DNA of 64,000 nt from RYN-230 sp963713815 (GTDB lineage: Bacteria; Actinomycetota; Actinomycetes; Streptosporangiales; Streptosporangiaceae): positions 62,001 to 126,000 of the forward strand of contig CAVQNH010000031.1 in the NCBI GenBank assembly GCA_963713815.1, in the 5' to 3' direction. This document shows, piece after piece, positions 51,423 to 58,427 of the stretch. The notes under the pieces were generated by a model that worked only from the letters and a program-made list of their open reading frames with translations, did not search any database and was not told the DNA's origin. The first letter of the stretch is position 1. Every line of letters begins with the position of its first letter. Position numbers and translations under genes: made by a program.

Positions 51423-53066
51423 GTGAGCGGAACCAAGGTGACGCCAGCGGCCGGCGGGTCGTCGCGCGGCGATGCCGCCGGATCTGCCGGGGCGTCCGGC
51501 CCCCGCGGCTGGCTCTCCCCGGTCGGGCTCATCATCACCGGCTTCACCGTGATCGGCCTGGGCCTGCGGCTCTTCCTGCTGAGCCGGCCGGGCTACCTGC
51601 TCGGCGTCACGCAGTACGACGACGGGCCGTACTTCGGCAGCGCGCTCCGCCTGGTCCACGGGGCGCTGCCGTACCGCGACTTCATCATCGTGCAGCCGCC
51701 GGGCATCACGCTGGTGATGACCCCCGCCGCGCTGCTGGCCCAGGTGACCAGCACGGCCTGGGGAATGGCGGCCGGGCGCATCCTGACCGTCGCGGCCAGT
51801 TCCGCGGGGATCGTGCTGGTCGGCCTGCTGGCCCGGCATCGCGGCCCGCTGGCCGTGGCCCTGTCCTGCGGGGTGCTGGCCATCTTCCCGGGCAGCCTGG
51901 TGGCCGCGCACACCGTGCTGCTCGAGCCGTGGCTGACCCTGTTCTGCCTGATCGGCGCCGTGGCCGTGCTGGACCGTGACCAGTTCACCCGCAGCGGCAG
52001 GCGGCTGCTGTGGGGCGGCGTCGCGTTCGGCTTCGCCGGCGCGATCGAAGTGTGGGCCATCATCCCCGTCGTGGTCATCGCGGTGCTGCTGGCCCGCGAG
52101 ATCCGCCGGGCCGCGCTGTTCGTGGCCGGGGTGGCGATCGGGTTCTGCGTGCCGGTCATCCCGTTCGCGGCGGCCGCTCCGCGCCGGTTCTACAACAGCT
52201 TCTTCGCGGCCCAGGTGTTCCGCGTCGTGCCGACCCGGACCCCGGTGCAGAAGCGGCTGCGGCTGATGAGCGGGATCGGGCAGCTGCTGCACCTCGGGGC
52301 CACCGGGACGCTCATCGCCGCGCTCATCATCGTGATCTTCGTGGTGGCAGCGTTCATCGCCGCGTGGCGGATCAGCGGCCGCCCGCTGACCGGCCTGGAC
52401 TGGTTCGCGGTCGCGACCTGCACGCTGGTGGTGGTCGCGTTCCTGTGGTACGCCCAGTTCTTCCTGCACTTCCCGGCGTTCCTGGCGCCGTTCCTGGGCC
52501 TGTCCATCGGCCTGGCCGCCGGACGGCTGGCCGCCGCCCTGCAGACCGGCGGGATCGAGGCGCCCGCGACCCCGCGGAGTCCCGGCTCCTGGGCGCAGTG
52601 GGCGATCGTGGGCCTGGCCGCGTGCGGCATCGTGATCCTGGCCGTGCAGCAGGGCCAGAAGGACCTGACCGTCACGCCGCGGGTCACCCCGGCCGCGCTC
52701 CGCGCCGTGCAGCGCATCGTGCCCTCCGGCGCGTGCGTCGTCACCGACCAGGCGTCTTTCCTCATCGCCGCGGACCGCTTCTACTCCGGCACTCCGGGCT
52801 GCTCGGACCTGGTCGATGCGATCGGCACGGACTACGCGCTGGGCCACGGCCGGGACGCCACCTCCGGGGCGGCCCGGTTCCCGGCGGTCAGCGCCACCTA
52901 CCAGAGCGCGTTCCGCCATGCGCAGTACGTGTGGCTGTCCCTCCGGTTCAACAAGCGGCGCATCGCCTGGACCCCCGCGCTCCGGATGTACTTCGGGGAC
53001 CACTTCACCCGGGTGTACAAGGACGGCAAGAGCGACGCCCTGTACGCCCGCACCACCCGTGGCTGA
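51423..53066 (+). CDS. Multi-pass GT-C-like glycosyltransferase
   Basis: This 547-residue membrane protein has about ten to twelve helices. The first extracytoplasmic loop contains TQYDDGPYFGSALRLVHGA and YRDFIIVQPPG, matching the acidic motif of GT39/DUF2029-type transferases that use polyprenyl-phosphate sugars. The C-terminal 150 residues (ACVVTDQASFLIAADRF, then YVWLSLRF) would be outside. GTG 51423 is the start. It follows the related gene at 49.5-51.1 kb, separated by 283 bp that hold only a 9-bp inverted repeat (CAGTATCGC, 51192-51200 with 51256-51264). Acceptor and donor are not known. Confidence 0.75.
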   Translation: MSGTKVTPAAGGSSRGDAAGSAGASGPRGWLSPVGLIITGFTVIGLGLRLFLLSRPGYLLGVTQYDDGPYFGSALRLVHGALPYRDFIIVQPPGITLVMTPAALLAQVTSTAWGMAAGRILTVAASSAGIVLVGLLARHRGPLAVALSCGVLAIFPGSLVAAHTVLLEPWLTLFCLIGAVAVLDRDQFTRSGRRLLWGGVAFGFAGAIEVWAIIPVVVIAVLLAREIRRAALFVAGVAIGFCVPVIPFAAAAPRRFYNSFFAAQVFRVVPTRTPVQKRLRLMSGIGQLLHLGATGTLIAALIIVIFVVAAFIAAWRISGRPLTGLDWFAVATCTLVVVAFLWYAQFFLHFPAFLAPFLGLSIGLAAGRLAAALQTGGIEAPATPRSPGSWAQWAIVGLAACGIVILAVQQGQKDLTVTPRVTPAALRAVQRIVPSGACVVTDQASFLIAADRFYSGTPGCSDLVDAIGTDYALGHGRDATSGAARFPAVSATYQSAFRHAQYVWLSLRFNKRRIAWTPALRMYFGDHFTRVYKDGKSDALYARTTRG

Positions 53067-53983
53067 ACGCCCGCCCCCGCCGCCCGGCCCGCCCGCCACC
53101 CGGCCCGCCCGGCCAGCGGACCGGCCCCCCGGGAATCGGGGCCCACGTCCCGGTGGCCGGCGGCTTCGCAGCCGGGCTGCGCTACGCCGCGGATATCGGC
53201 GCCGAGGCCATCCAGGTATTCGTGTCGAACCCGCGCTCCTGGGCCCTGCCCGCGGGCGACCCGGCGCAGCAGGCCCGTGCGGCGGACACGATCCGGGAGC
53301 GGCTGGCCGAAGCGGCCCTGCCGGTGTTCGTGCACACGCCGTACCTGGTCAACGTGGGGTCCGCGGACCCGGTGATCCGGGATCGCTCGGTGGCCTCGAT
53401 CCGGCACTCGCTGCTCCGCGGCCAGGCCATCGGGGCCCGCGGCGTCGTGGTGCACACCGGCTCGGCGACCGGCGGTGACCGGGACAAGGGCATGCTCCTC
53501 GCCCGGGACTGCCTGCTGCCGGTGCTGGACTCGATCCCGGCCGATGGCCCGGACCTGCTGCTGGAGCCGACGGCCGGAGTCGGCCAGCTGCTCTGCAGCC
53601 CCCTGGCGGACCTGGGGCCCTACCTGGAGATGCTCGGGTGGCATCCGCGGGCCGGCGTGTGCCTCGACACCTGCCACGCGTTCTCGGCCGGGGCCGACCT
53701 CGCCGCCCCGGGGGGAGCGGCCGCCGCCCTGAGCGAGCTGGCCGGGGTGCTGGACGGGGCCGCCCGGCTCCGGCTGGTGCACGCCAACGACTCCAAGGAC
53801 CCGTGCGGCTCCCGCCGGGACCGCCACGAGAACATCGGCGCGGGCCAGATCGGCGAGCAGCCGTTCGGGGCGCTGCTGAGCCACCCGGCGGCCGCCGGCG
53901 TGCCGTTCGTGATCGAGACCCCGGGGCCGAAGGCGGCCCACGCCGCCGACATCGCCACGCTCACCCGCCTCCGCGCCCGGTAA
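53063..53983 (+). CDS. nfo: Endonuclease IV (AP endonuclease), 5' end irregular
   Basis: Nfo cuts DNA 5' to abasic sites using three zinc ions. All ligand regions are present: IGAHVPVAGG, VHTPYLVN, VVVHTGSATGG, LLLEPTAGVGQLL, VCLDTCHAFSAG, LRLVHANDSKD, the loop DRHENIGAGQIG, and VIETPG. The frame lacks ATG, GTG or TTG before the essential IGAHV. CTG 53063 is the only nearby start in this frame. GTG 53059, overlapping the previous stop, is in the neighbouring frame; removing one base of the C6 run at 53125-53130 would join it to the enzyme. About 306 residues as listed. Confidence 0.85.
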   Translation: MNARPRRPARPPPGPPGQRTGPPGIGAHVPVAGGFAAGLRYAADIGAEAIQVFVSNPRSWALPAGDPAQQARAADTIRERLAEAALPVFVHTPYLVNVGSADPVIRDRSVASIRHSLLRGQAIGARGVVVHTGSATGGDRDKGMLLARDCLLPVLDSIPADGPDLLLEPTAGVGQLLCSPLADLGPYLEMLGWHPRAGVCLDTCHAFSAGADLAAPGGAAAALSELAGVLDGAARLRLVHANDSKDPCGSRRDRHENIGAGQIGEQPFGALLSHPAAAGVPFVIETPGPKAAHAADIATLTRLRAR

Positions 53984-54061
53984 CGCCTCAGCGCGGTCCA
54001 TCGTGGCCGTCCCGACGCACACAATGCACCGCGCCGACGACTGAGCCTGCGCCGGCGGCGG

Positions 54062-54826
54062 CTACTCCTGGTACGAGAACCGCTCCTCGTGCCAGGGGTC
54101 CGCGGAGTTGTGGTAACCGCGTTCCTCCCAGAAACCGCGCCGGTTCTCGGTGAGGTACTCCACCGCCCGCACCCACTTCACGCTCTTCCAGCCGTACAGG
54201 TGCGGCACCACCAGGCGGATCGGGTAGCCGTGCTCCGGGGTGAGCGGGAACCCGGCCACCGCGGTGGCGAACAGCGTGGTGCCGGCGGCGAAATCCCCGA
54301 TGCCGATGTTCGCGCTGTACCCGTACTCGGCCCACACCATCACGTGGGTGACCGCATCGGTGGGGGGCGCGGCGGACAGGATCTCGGTCGCGGGGATGCC
54401 TTCCCAGGCGATCGCCCGGGTCGTGCATCTGGTCACGCAGTGCAGATCGGCGGTGACGGCGCAGCGCGGCAGCCGGGTGATCCCGGCCCAGTCCCAGCGG
54501 TGCTCGGCGCCGGACTCGGTGGCGCCCATCACGGTGAAGGTCCAGGTATCCGGGCGGAACCGGGGCACCCGGCCGTAGTGCTGGGCGGGCCAGTCCGGCC
54601 GCACCTTCTGGCCCGGCGGGAGATCACGCTCCGCCTGCACCGGGGCGCCGGCCGCGCTGGCCAGCACCTGGCTCACGAGTGACCGGCCCCGTGCTGACTG
54701 GTCCGGTGCTGACTGGCCCGGTGCTGACTGGCCCGGTGCTGACTGGCCCGGTGCCTGCTCCCCCCTTGCCTGCTCTCCCGGGGCCTGCTGGCCCAGCGTC
54801 AACCGGCCGCCGTCCGGCTGACCCAT
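54062..54826 (-). CDS. Sulfite-oxidase-like molybdopterin oxidoreductase
   Basis: About 254 residues. The Moco-binding domain has the molybdenum-ligand Cys in TADLHCVTRCTTRAIAWEGI (near 126-145), then VMVWAEYGYSANI and GYPIRLVVPHLYGWKSVKW, as in YedY/sulfite-oxidase relatives. The usual HCVTRWS reads HCVTRCT. No Tat signal is visible; the N-terminus is instead a Gln/Ser/Ala/Pro repeat (GQSAPGQSAP) encoded by 15-bp units. I choose ATG 54826, seven bases after AGGAGG, over ATG 54862. The substrate is unknown. It is divergent from the aroF leader. Confidence 0.85.
   Translation of the reverse strand: MGQPDGGRLTLGQQAPGEQARGEQAPGQSAPGQSAPGQSAPDQSARGRSLVSQVLASAAGAPVQAERDLPPGQKVRPDWPAQHYGRVPRFRPDTWTFTVMGATESGAEHRWDWAGITRLPRCAVTADLHCVTRCTTRAIAWEGIPATEILSAAPPTDAVTHVMVWAEYGYSANIGIGDFAAGTTLFATAVAGFPLTPEHGYPIRLVVPHLYGWKSVKWVRAVEYLTENRRGFWEERGYHNSADPWHEERFSYQE
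54691..54750 (-). repeat. Four 15-bp tandem repeats encoding APGQS units
   Basis: GTGCTGACTGGTCCG (54691-54705) is followed by three perfect copies of GTGCTGACTGGCCCG up to 54750. They encode A-P-[GD]-Q-S on the minus strand, near the start of the sulfite-oxidase-like protein. Confidence 0.9.
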
Positions 54827-54914
54827 GCTTTGCCCTCCTGGCTGCTCCGCGGCTTCTACCATCGCACGCGGGTGAGTCCGCGGACCCTGCCACCCCCGCC
54901 GTCCGCGGATGCGC

Positions 54915-54920
54915 TAGGCT
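54915..54920 (+). promoter_or_regulatory. Putative -10 element of the leaderless aromatic leader transcript
   Basis: TAGGCT is followed by seven bases and ATG 54928. No Shine-Dalgarno precedes the ATG. I see no convincing -35 hexamer at the expected distance. Confidence 0.5.
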
Positions 54921-54927
54921 ACCCGTC

Positions 54928-55002
54928 ATGCGTCAGCAGTTTTGGTTCTGGTATGGCTACCGGCCCGGCAATCGGACGGTCGCCCGCCAGGCTTTGCGCT
55001 GA
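54928..55002 (+). CDS. Aromatic leader peptide of the DAHP synthase gene
   Basis: A 24-codon frame starts MRQQ and continues FWFWYGY, so six of residues 5-11 are Phe, Trp or Tyr. It then ends RPGNRTVARQALR at TGA 55000-55002. A perfect terminator hairpin follows 18 bp later, then the DAHP synthase gene. CCGGCCCGG (54960-54968), right after the aromatic codons, can pair with 55028-55036. GGCTTT (54990-54995), next to the stop, can pair with 55022-55027. Together they would occupy the terminator's 5' arm. This is the layout of a ribosome-mediated attenuator responding to charged Phe, Trp and Tyr tRNA. Translation of the peptide and the mechanism are inferred. Confidence 0.8.
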   Translation: MRQQFWFWYGYRPGNRTVARQALR

Positions 55003-55020
55003 CGCGAGCGAACCTCCAGA

Positions 55021-55052
55021 AGAAGCCCCGGGCCGGCAGGCCCGGGGCTTCT
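55021..55052 (+). terminator. Attenuator hairpin upstream of DAHP synthase
   Basis: AGAAGCCCCGGGCC pairs perfectly with GGCCCGGGGCTTCT around a GGCA tetraloop (14-bp stem), 18 bp after the leader stop codon and 113 bp before the DAHP synthase ATG. Its 5' arm can alternatively pair with upstream leader segments. Confidence 0.88.
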
Positions 55053-55165
55053 TGCATGAACGGCACCGGGCCTGGCGCCGGCACTACCAGCAGCCGCGGC
55101 AACCGCAGCGGCACCGGCCGGCAACTGCCGCGGCAACCGCCGCGGCGCCGAGAGAAGAGGACCCA

Positions 55166-56239
55166 ATGGTCGTGGTCATGGCCCCCGAAGCCACGCAGGC
55201 GGACGTGGACGGAATCGTCGATGTGGTACGCGACGCGGGCGGTGAGGCGTTCGTGACCCGCGGCGTCTCGCGCACCATCGTGGGCCTGGTCGGTGACGTA
55301 GATCAGTTCGGCTCGCTCAACCTGAGGAGCAGGCCGGGAGTGCTCGACGTGGTCCGCATCTCCGTGCCCTACAAGCTGGTCAGCCGGGAGCACCACCCGC
55401 ACCGGACGGTCGTCGAGGTCGGCGGGGTACCCATCGGCCCGGACACGATGACCGTGATCGCGGGCCCCTGCGCGGTGGAGAGCCCGGAGCAGACCCTGAC
55501 CGCGGCGCGGATGGCCAAGGCCGCGGGCGCGTCGCTGCTGCGCGGCGGCGCGTTCAAGCCGCGGACCTCGCCGTACGCGTACCAGGGCCTGGGCGAGGCG
55601 GGCCTGAAGATCCTGGCCGACGTGCGCGAGGAGACCGGCCTGCCGGTGGTGACCGAGGTCATCGACCCGCGCAGCGTGGACCTGGTCTCCTCCTACGCCG
55701 ACATGCTGCAGGTGGGCACCAGGAACATGCAGAACTTCGCGCTGCTCCAGGCGGTCGGCGAGTCCAGCAAGCCGGTGCTGCTCAAGCGGGGGTTCAGCGC
55801 CACCATCGAGGAATGGCTGATGGCCGCCGAGTACATCGCCCAGCGCGGCAACCTCGACATCGTGCTGTGTGAGCGGGGGATCCGCACGTTCGAGACCGCG
55901 ACCCGCAACACGCTGGACATCAGCGCGGTCCCGGTGGCGCAGCGGCTGAGCCACCTGCCGGTCATCGTCGACCCGTCGCACTCCGGCGGGCGCCGCGACC
56001 TGGTCCTGCCGCTGACCCGGGCGGCCATCGCGGTCGGCGCGGACGGCATCATCGTGGACGTGCACCCGGAGCCGGAGATGGCGCTGTGCGACGGCGACCA
56101 GGCCCTGCTCGACTCCGACATCCGCGAGCTGGCCAGCGTGGCCGCGCACCTGCCGCCGCTGATGGGCCGCACGCTGACCCCTCCGCGGGACCCCAGCGCC
56201 GCCGCGGGCCGGGCCGCGGAACCGGCCCCGGTCGGCTAG
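55166..56239 (+). CDS. aroF: 3-deoxy-7-phosphoheptulonate (DAHP) synthase, type I-beta
   Basis: This enzyme condenses phosphoenolpyruvate and erythrose 4-phosphate, opening the shikimate pathway to Phe, Tyr and Trp. The 357-residue protein has an N-terminal ferredoxin-like domain (residues 1-70, MVVVMAPEATQADVDGIVDV) and a KDO8P/DAHP barrel: TVIAGPCAVESPEQTL, LLRGGAFKPRTSPYAYQGLG, QVGTRNMQNFALLQAVGE, KPVLLKRGFSATIEEW and VIVDPSHSGGRRDLV. That layout matches the type I-beta enzymes, whose N-terminal domain binds aromatic amino acids. ATG 55166 follows GAAGAGG; longer in-frame extensions would run through the terminator. The aromatic leader precedes it. Confidence 0.93.
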   Translation: MVVVMAPEATQADVDGIVDVVRDAGGEAFVTRGVSRTIVGLVGDVDQFGSLNLRSRPGVLDVVRISVPYKLVSREHHPHRTVVEVGGVPIGPDTMTVIAGPCAVESPEQTLTAARMAKAAGASLLRGGAFKPRTSPYAYQGLGEAGLKILADVREETGLPVVTEVIDPRSVDLVSSYADMLQVGTRNMQNFALLQAVGESSKPVLLKRGFSATIEEWLMAAEYIAQRGNLDIVLCERGIRTFETATRNTLDISAVPVAQRLSHLPVIVDPSHSGGRRDLVLPLTRAAIAVGADGIIVDVHPEPEMALCDGDQALLDSDIRELASVAAHLPPLMGRTLTPPRDPSAAAGRAAEPAPVG

Positions 56240-56290
56240 CCGCCGCGGCCGGCCGCGGGATCTGCGCGTCCCCCCGCCTCGTTCCCGCAA

Positions 56291-56330
56291 CGAAGACCCG
56301 TCGCCGGGCAGTGCCTGCGACGGGTCTTCG
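56291..56330. terminator. Bidirectional terminator between aroF and thiI
   Basis: CGAAGACCCGTCGC (56291-56304) is perfectly complementary to GCGACGGGTCTTCG (56317-56330), a 14-bp stem with a 12-base loop. It lies between the convergent aroF and thiI stops. Confidence 0.85.
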
Positions 56331-56349
56331 CCTGCGGATCTCCGGGTTC

Positions 56350-57720
56350 TCAGCGGTGGTCGGGCCGGTACTCCTGCGCGATCGCGGCCAGCTCTTCCGC
56401 GAGGTCCCCGGCATCGAGCCGGGCCTCGATCCGGTGCAGGTCATCGATCCGGGCCCGGGTCTCGACCTGGCGCGGGGTCAGCAGCGTGCAGCAATCCTCG
56501 TCGGGCAGCTCGGACAGGGCCAGGGTCCGGATCCGGCGCGCCTCGTCGATGATCTCGATCTTGTCGTGGCCGATCAGCGGGCGCAGCACCGGCAGGGACA
56601 CGGCGTCGTCCAGCGCGGTGAGGTTGGCGAGCGTCTGGCTGCTGACCTGGCCGAGTGAGTCGCCGGTGACCAGGGCCTCCGCGCCGAGGCGGCGGGCCAG
56701 CACCTCCCCGGTCTTGAGCATCAGCCGGCGCTGGGCCACGATCTGGAGCCGGCTCGCGCCGGAGGACGCCAGCCGCTGCTGCGCCCTGCCGAACGCGACC
56801 ACGTACATCCGCGAGTCGCTCTGGAACCGGTCCAGCTGGTACATCAGCCCGTACGCCTTGTACACGGACTCGGGCCCGGTCAGCGGCATGCCGGAGAAGT
56901 GCAGGAAGTCGCAGCGCAGCCCGCGGCGCATCATCCGGTACGCGGCGACCGGGGAGTCGATCCCGCCGGACATGAGCACCAGCGCCCGGCCGCTCATCCC
57001 GACCGGCAGACCGCCCTGGCCCGGCGCGCCGCCGGTGTAGACGAACACCTCGCTCTGGTCCACCTCGACGACGATGGTCAGGTCGGGATGGGACAGGTTG
57101 ACCGGGTAGCCGTAGGCCCGCTGGACCCGGGTGCCGATCTCCCGGGCCAGCTGGGCCGAGGTCAGCGGGAAGCGCTTGTCGCGGCGCCGGGCCCGGACCG
57201 CGAACGACCCGCTCCGCCCGGCCGCCAGCGCGACCGCGGTACCGATCGCCGCCTCAGGATCCTTCGCGACCCGGGCGGCCCGGCACACCCGGGCGATGCC
57301 CATCACCGAGCTGACCCGCCCGGCCACCCGGTCCATGGCCGCCTCGGCGGCCGGCCCGGCCGCGGGCCCGTGGCTGCCCGGCCCGTGCTGGTCGGACCCG
57401 TGCTGGCCGGACCCGTGCTGGCTGGACAGGCGGAGCACCATGACGCCGTTGCGGTTCCAGAGATGCACGCCGACGCCGAGGTCACGGACGGCGCGGCGGA
57501 TGTTCTGCTGCAGGAGGCGCTCGAAGTGGTAGCGGTTGCCGCCCTTGAGGACGATCTCCCCCACCTTGACCAGCACGCACGGCTCCGGCAGCGCGGCGGG
57601 GCCGGCTTCGCGGACGGTCGCGGCGCCGGCCTCCCGGACCGGGCCCGGGACACCGGGATCGCTGGTGACGTCGTTCGTGGCCGGAGCGGGATGACCAGCC
57701 CCGGGTAGTACCGCCATCAC
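56350..57720 (-). CDS. thiI: tRNA 4-thiouridine synthase (ThiI), without rhodanese domain
   Basis: ThiI thiolates U8 of tRNA and in some bacteria supplies sulfur for thiamin. The 456-residue protein has an N-terminal ferredoxin-like/THUMP region (VLVKVGEIVLKGGNRYHFER, then VMGIARVCRAARVAKDP) and a PP-loop ATPase (LVLMSGGIDSPVAAYRMMRR near 244-263). It ends shortly after PDEDCCTLLTPRQ, whose Cys pair aligns with the family's internal thiol; the C-terminal rhodanese domain of E. coli ThiI is absent. A Gln/His/Gly repeat sits inside the THUMP region near 100-118. Start GTG 57720 or ATG 57717. Confidence 0.9.
   Translation of the reverse strand: MMAVLPGAGHPAPATNDVTSDPGVPGPVREAGAATVREAGPAALPEPCVLVKVGEIVLKGGNRYHFERLLQQNIRRAVRDLGVGVHLWNRNGVMVLRLSSQHGSGQHGSDQHGPGSHGPAAGPAAEAAMDRVAGRVSSVMGIARVCRAARVAKDPEAAIGTAVALAAGRSGSFAVRARRRDKRFPLTSAQLAREIGTRVQRAYGYPVNLSHPDLTIVVEVDQSEVFVYTGGAPGQGGLPVGMSGRALVLMSGGIDSPVAAYRMMRRGLRCDFLHFSGMPLTGPESVYKAYGLMYQLDRFQSDSRMYVVAFGRAQQRLASSGASRLQIVAQRRLMLKTGEVLARRLGAEALVTGDSLGQVSSQTLANLTALDDAVSLPVLRPLIGHDKIEIIDEARRIRTLALSELPDEDCCTLLTPRQVETRARIDDLHRIEARLDAGDLAEELAAIAQEYRPDHR
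57382..57426 (-). repeat. Three 15-bp tandem repeats encoding GQHG units in thiI
   Basis: CCCGTGCTGGTCGGA, CCCGTGCTGGCCGGA and CCCGTGCTGGCTGGA lie end to end. On the minus strand they give the S-[GD]-Q-H-G pentapeptide. The unit differs at only two positions from that in the unrelated gene at 23189-23233. Confidence 0.88.
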
Positions 57721-57789
57721 CCCAGTTTGCCAGCATCCCCGCCCGGCGCAGTGCTGCGTGCTGGCGCCGATTGCATCAAAATAGGTGAC

Positions 57790-58023
57790 ATGAGGACGAA
57801 GAAGATTGTGGTCTCATTACCGGAAGAGCAGATCGCCGCCGCGCGGCGGGCTGTCGCTGAGGGCAGCGTCCCATCAGTCTCGATATACGTCTCGCAAGCG
57901 CTGGCGGCCTGGGTCGCAGATGATGACGTCAAGGCCATGGTCACCGAGATCTACGCGGAGTTGGGCCAGCCTGACACCAGTGACCGTTCCTGGGCTCGGC
58001 AGGCACTAGGAATGGACCAATGA
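57790..58023 (+). CDS. VapB/CopG-like antitoxin, apparently orphan
   Basis: The 77-residue product begins MRTKKIVVSLPEEQIAAARR, a ribbon-helix-helix style beta strand plus helix. It continues VSIYVSQALAAWVADDDVKA, matching small antitoxins partnered with PIN toxins. ATG 57790 follows a weak AGGTGAC. The stop overlaps an ATG (58020) as in typical antitoxin-toxin pairs, but that frame ends after seven codons (MTAANQV), so no toxin follows. Decayed partner or independent regulator are both possible. Confidence 0.65.
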   Translation: MRTKKIVVSLPEEQIAAARRAVAEGSVPSVSIYVSQALAAWVADDDVKAMVTEIYAELGQPDTSDRSWARQALGMDQ

Positions 58024-58121
58024 CGGCGGCCAATCAGGTCTGATCCTGGGCTGGAAGTGGCTGGTGAGGCCGCCCGGGCGCCCTCACCAGCCAGAACGCC
58101 AACCCTGTCCCGGGGAACAAA

Positions 58122-58154
58122 TGTACACTTACTTAGGTATCAGAGTGTACACTT
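58122..58154 (+). promoter_or_regulatory. Duplicated TGTACACTT operator before the Phd-like antitoxin
   Basis: TGTACACTT occurs at 58122-58130 and 58146-58154, each containing the palindrome TGTACA, spaced 24 bp (just over two helical turns). The second copy ends six bases before ATG 58161. Autorepression by the antitoxin or toxin-antitoxin complex is the natural inference. Confidence 0.6.
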
Positions 58155-58160
58155 GGATCC

Positions 58161-58424
58161 ATGGACGTCGCCATCACCGAACTCCGGGCCAATCTCAGCA
58201 TCTGGCTTGATCAAGCTCGTAGTGGTCACGAGGTCGTCATTACCGACCGGGGAGTGCCAGTCGCAAGGCTGCTTGGCCTGACCACCACGGCGACGCTGGA
58301 ACGGCTGACCGCCGAGGGAGTGATCAGCCGGCCCAGGTCCGCTCAGCGCCCAGCAGCAACCGGGCGGCCGCGGCCTCGGCCCCGCCGGCCCCTCTCTGAC
58401 ATCGTCAGCGAAGATCGGCGCTGA
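58161..58424 (+). CDS. Phd/YefM-type antitoxin
   Basis: The 87-residue protein has the Phd fold start (MDVAITELRANLSIWLDQA, then HEVVITDRGVPVARLLGL). A basic, Pro/Arg-rich tail (RPRPRPRRPLSDIVSED) follows and would wrap the toxin. Such proteins bind operator DNA and neutralise PIN or Doc toxins. A PIN toxin gene starts three bases after its stop, so the two form a type II toxin-antitoxin pair. Two TGTACACTT boxes precede it. Confidence 0.88.
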   Translation: MDVAITELRANLSIWLDQARSGHEVVITDRGVPVARLLGLTTTATLERLTAEGVISRPRSAQRPAATGRPRPRPRRPLSDIVSEDRR

Positions 58425-58427
58425 CCG

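Noticed and set aside
51396..53099. A 567-residue minus-strand frame
   Set aside because: Antisense of the GT-C-like gene at 51423-53066, with only repetitive polar sequence.
54830..55165. A 112-residue N-terminal extension of DAHP synthase
   Set aside because: It would be translated through the leader region and the 14-bp terminator, and the family starts at MVVVMAPEATQ.
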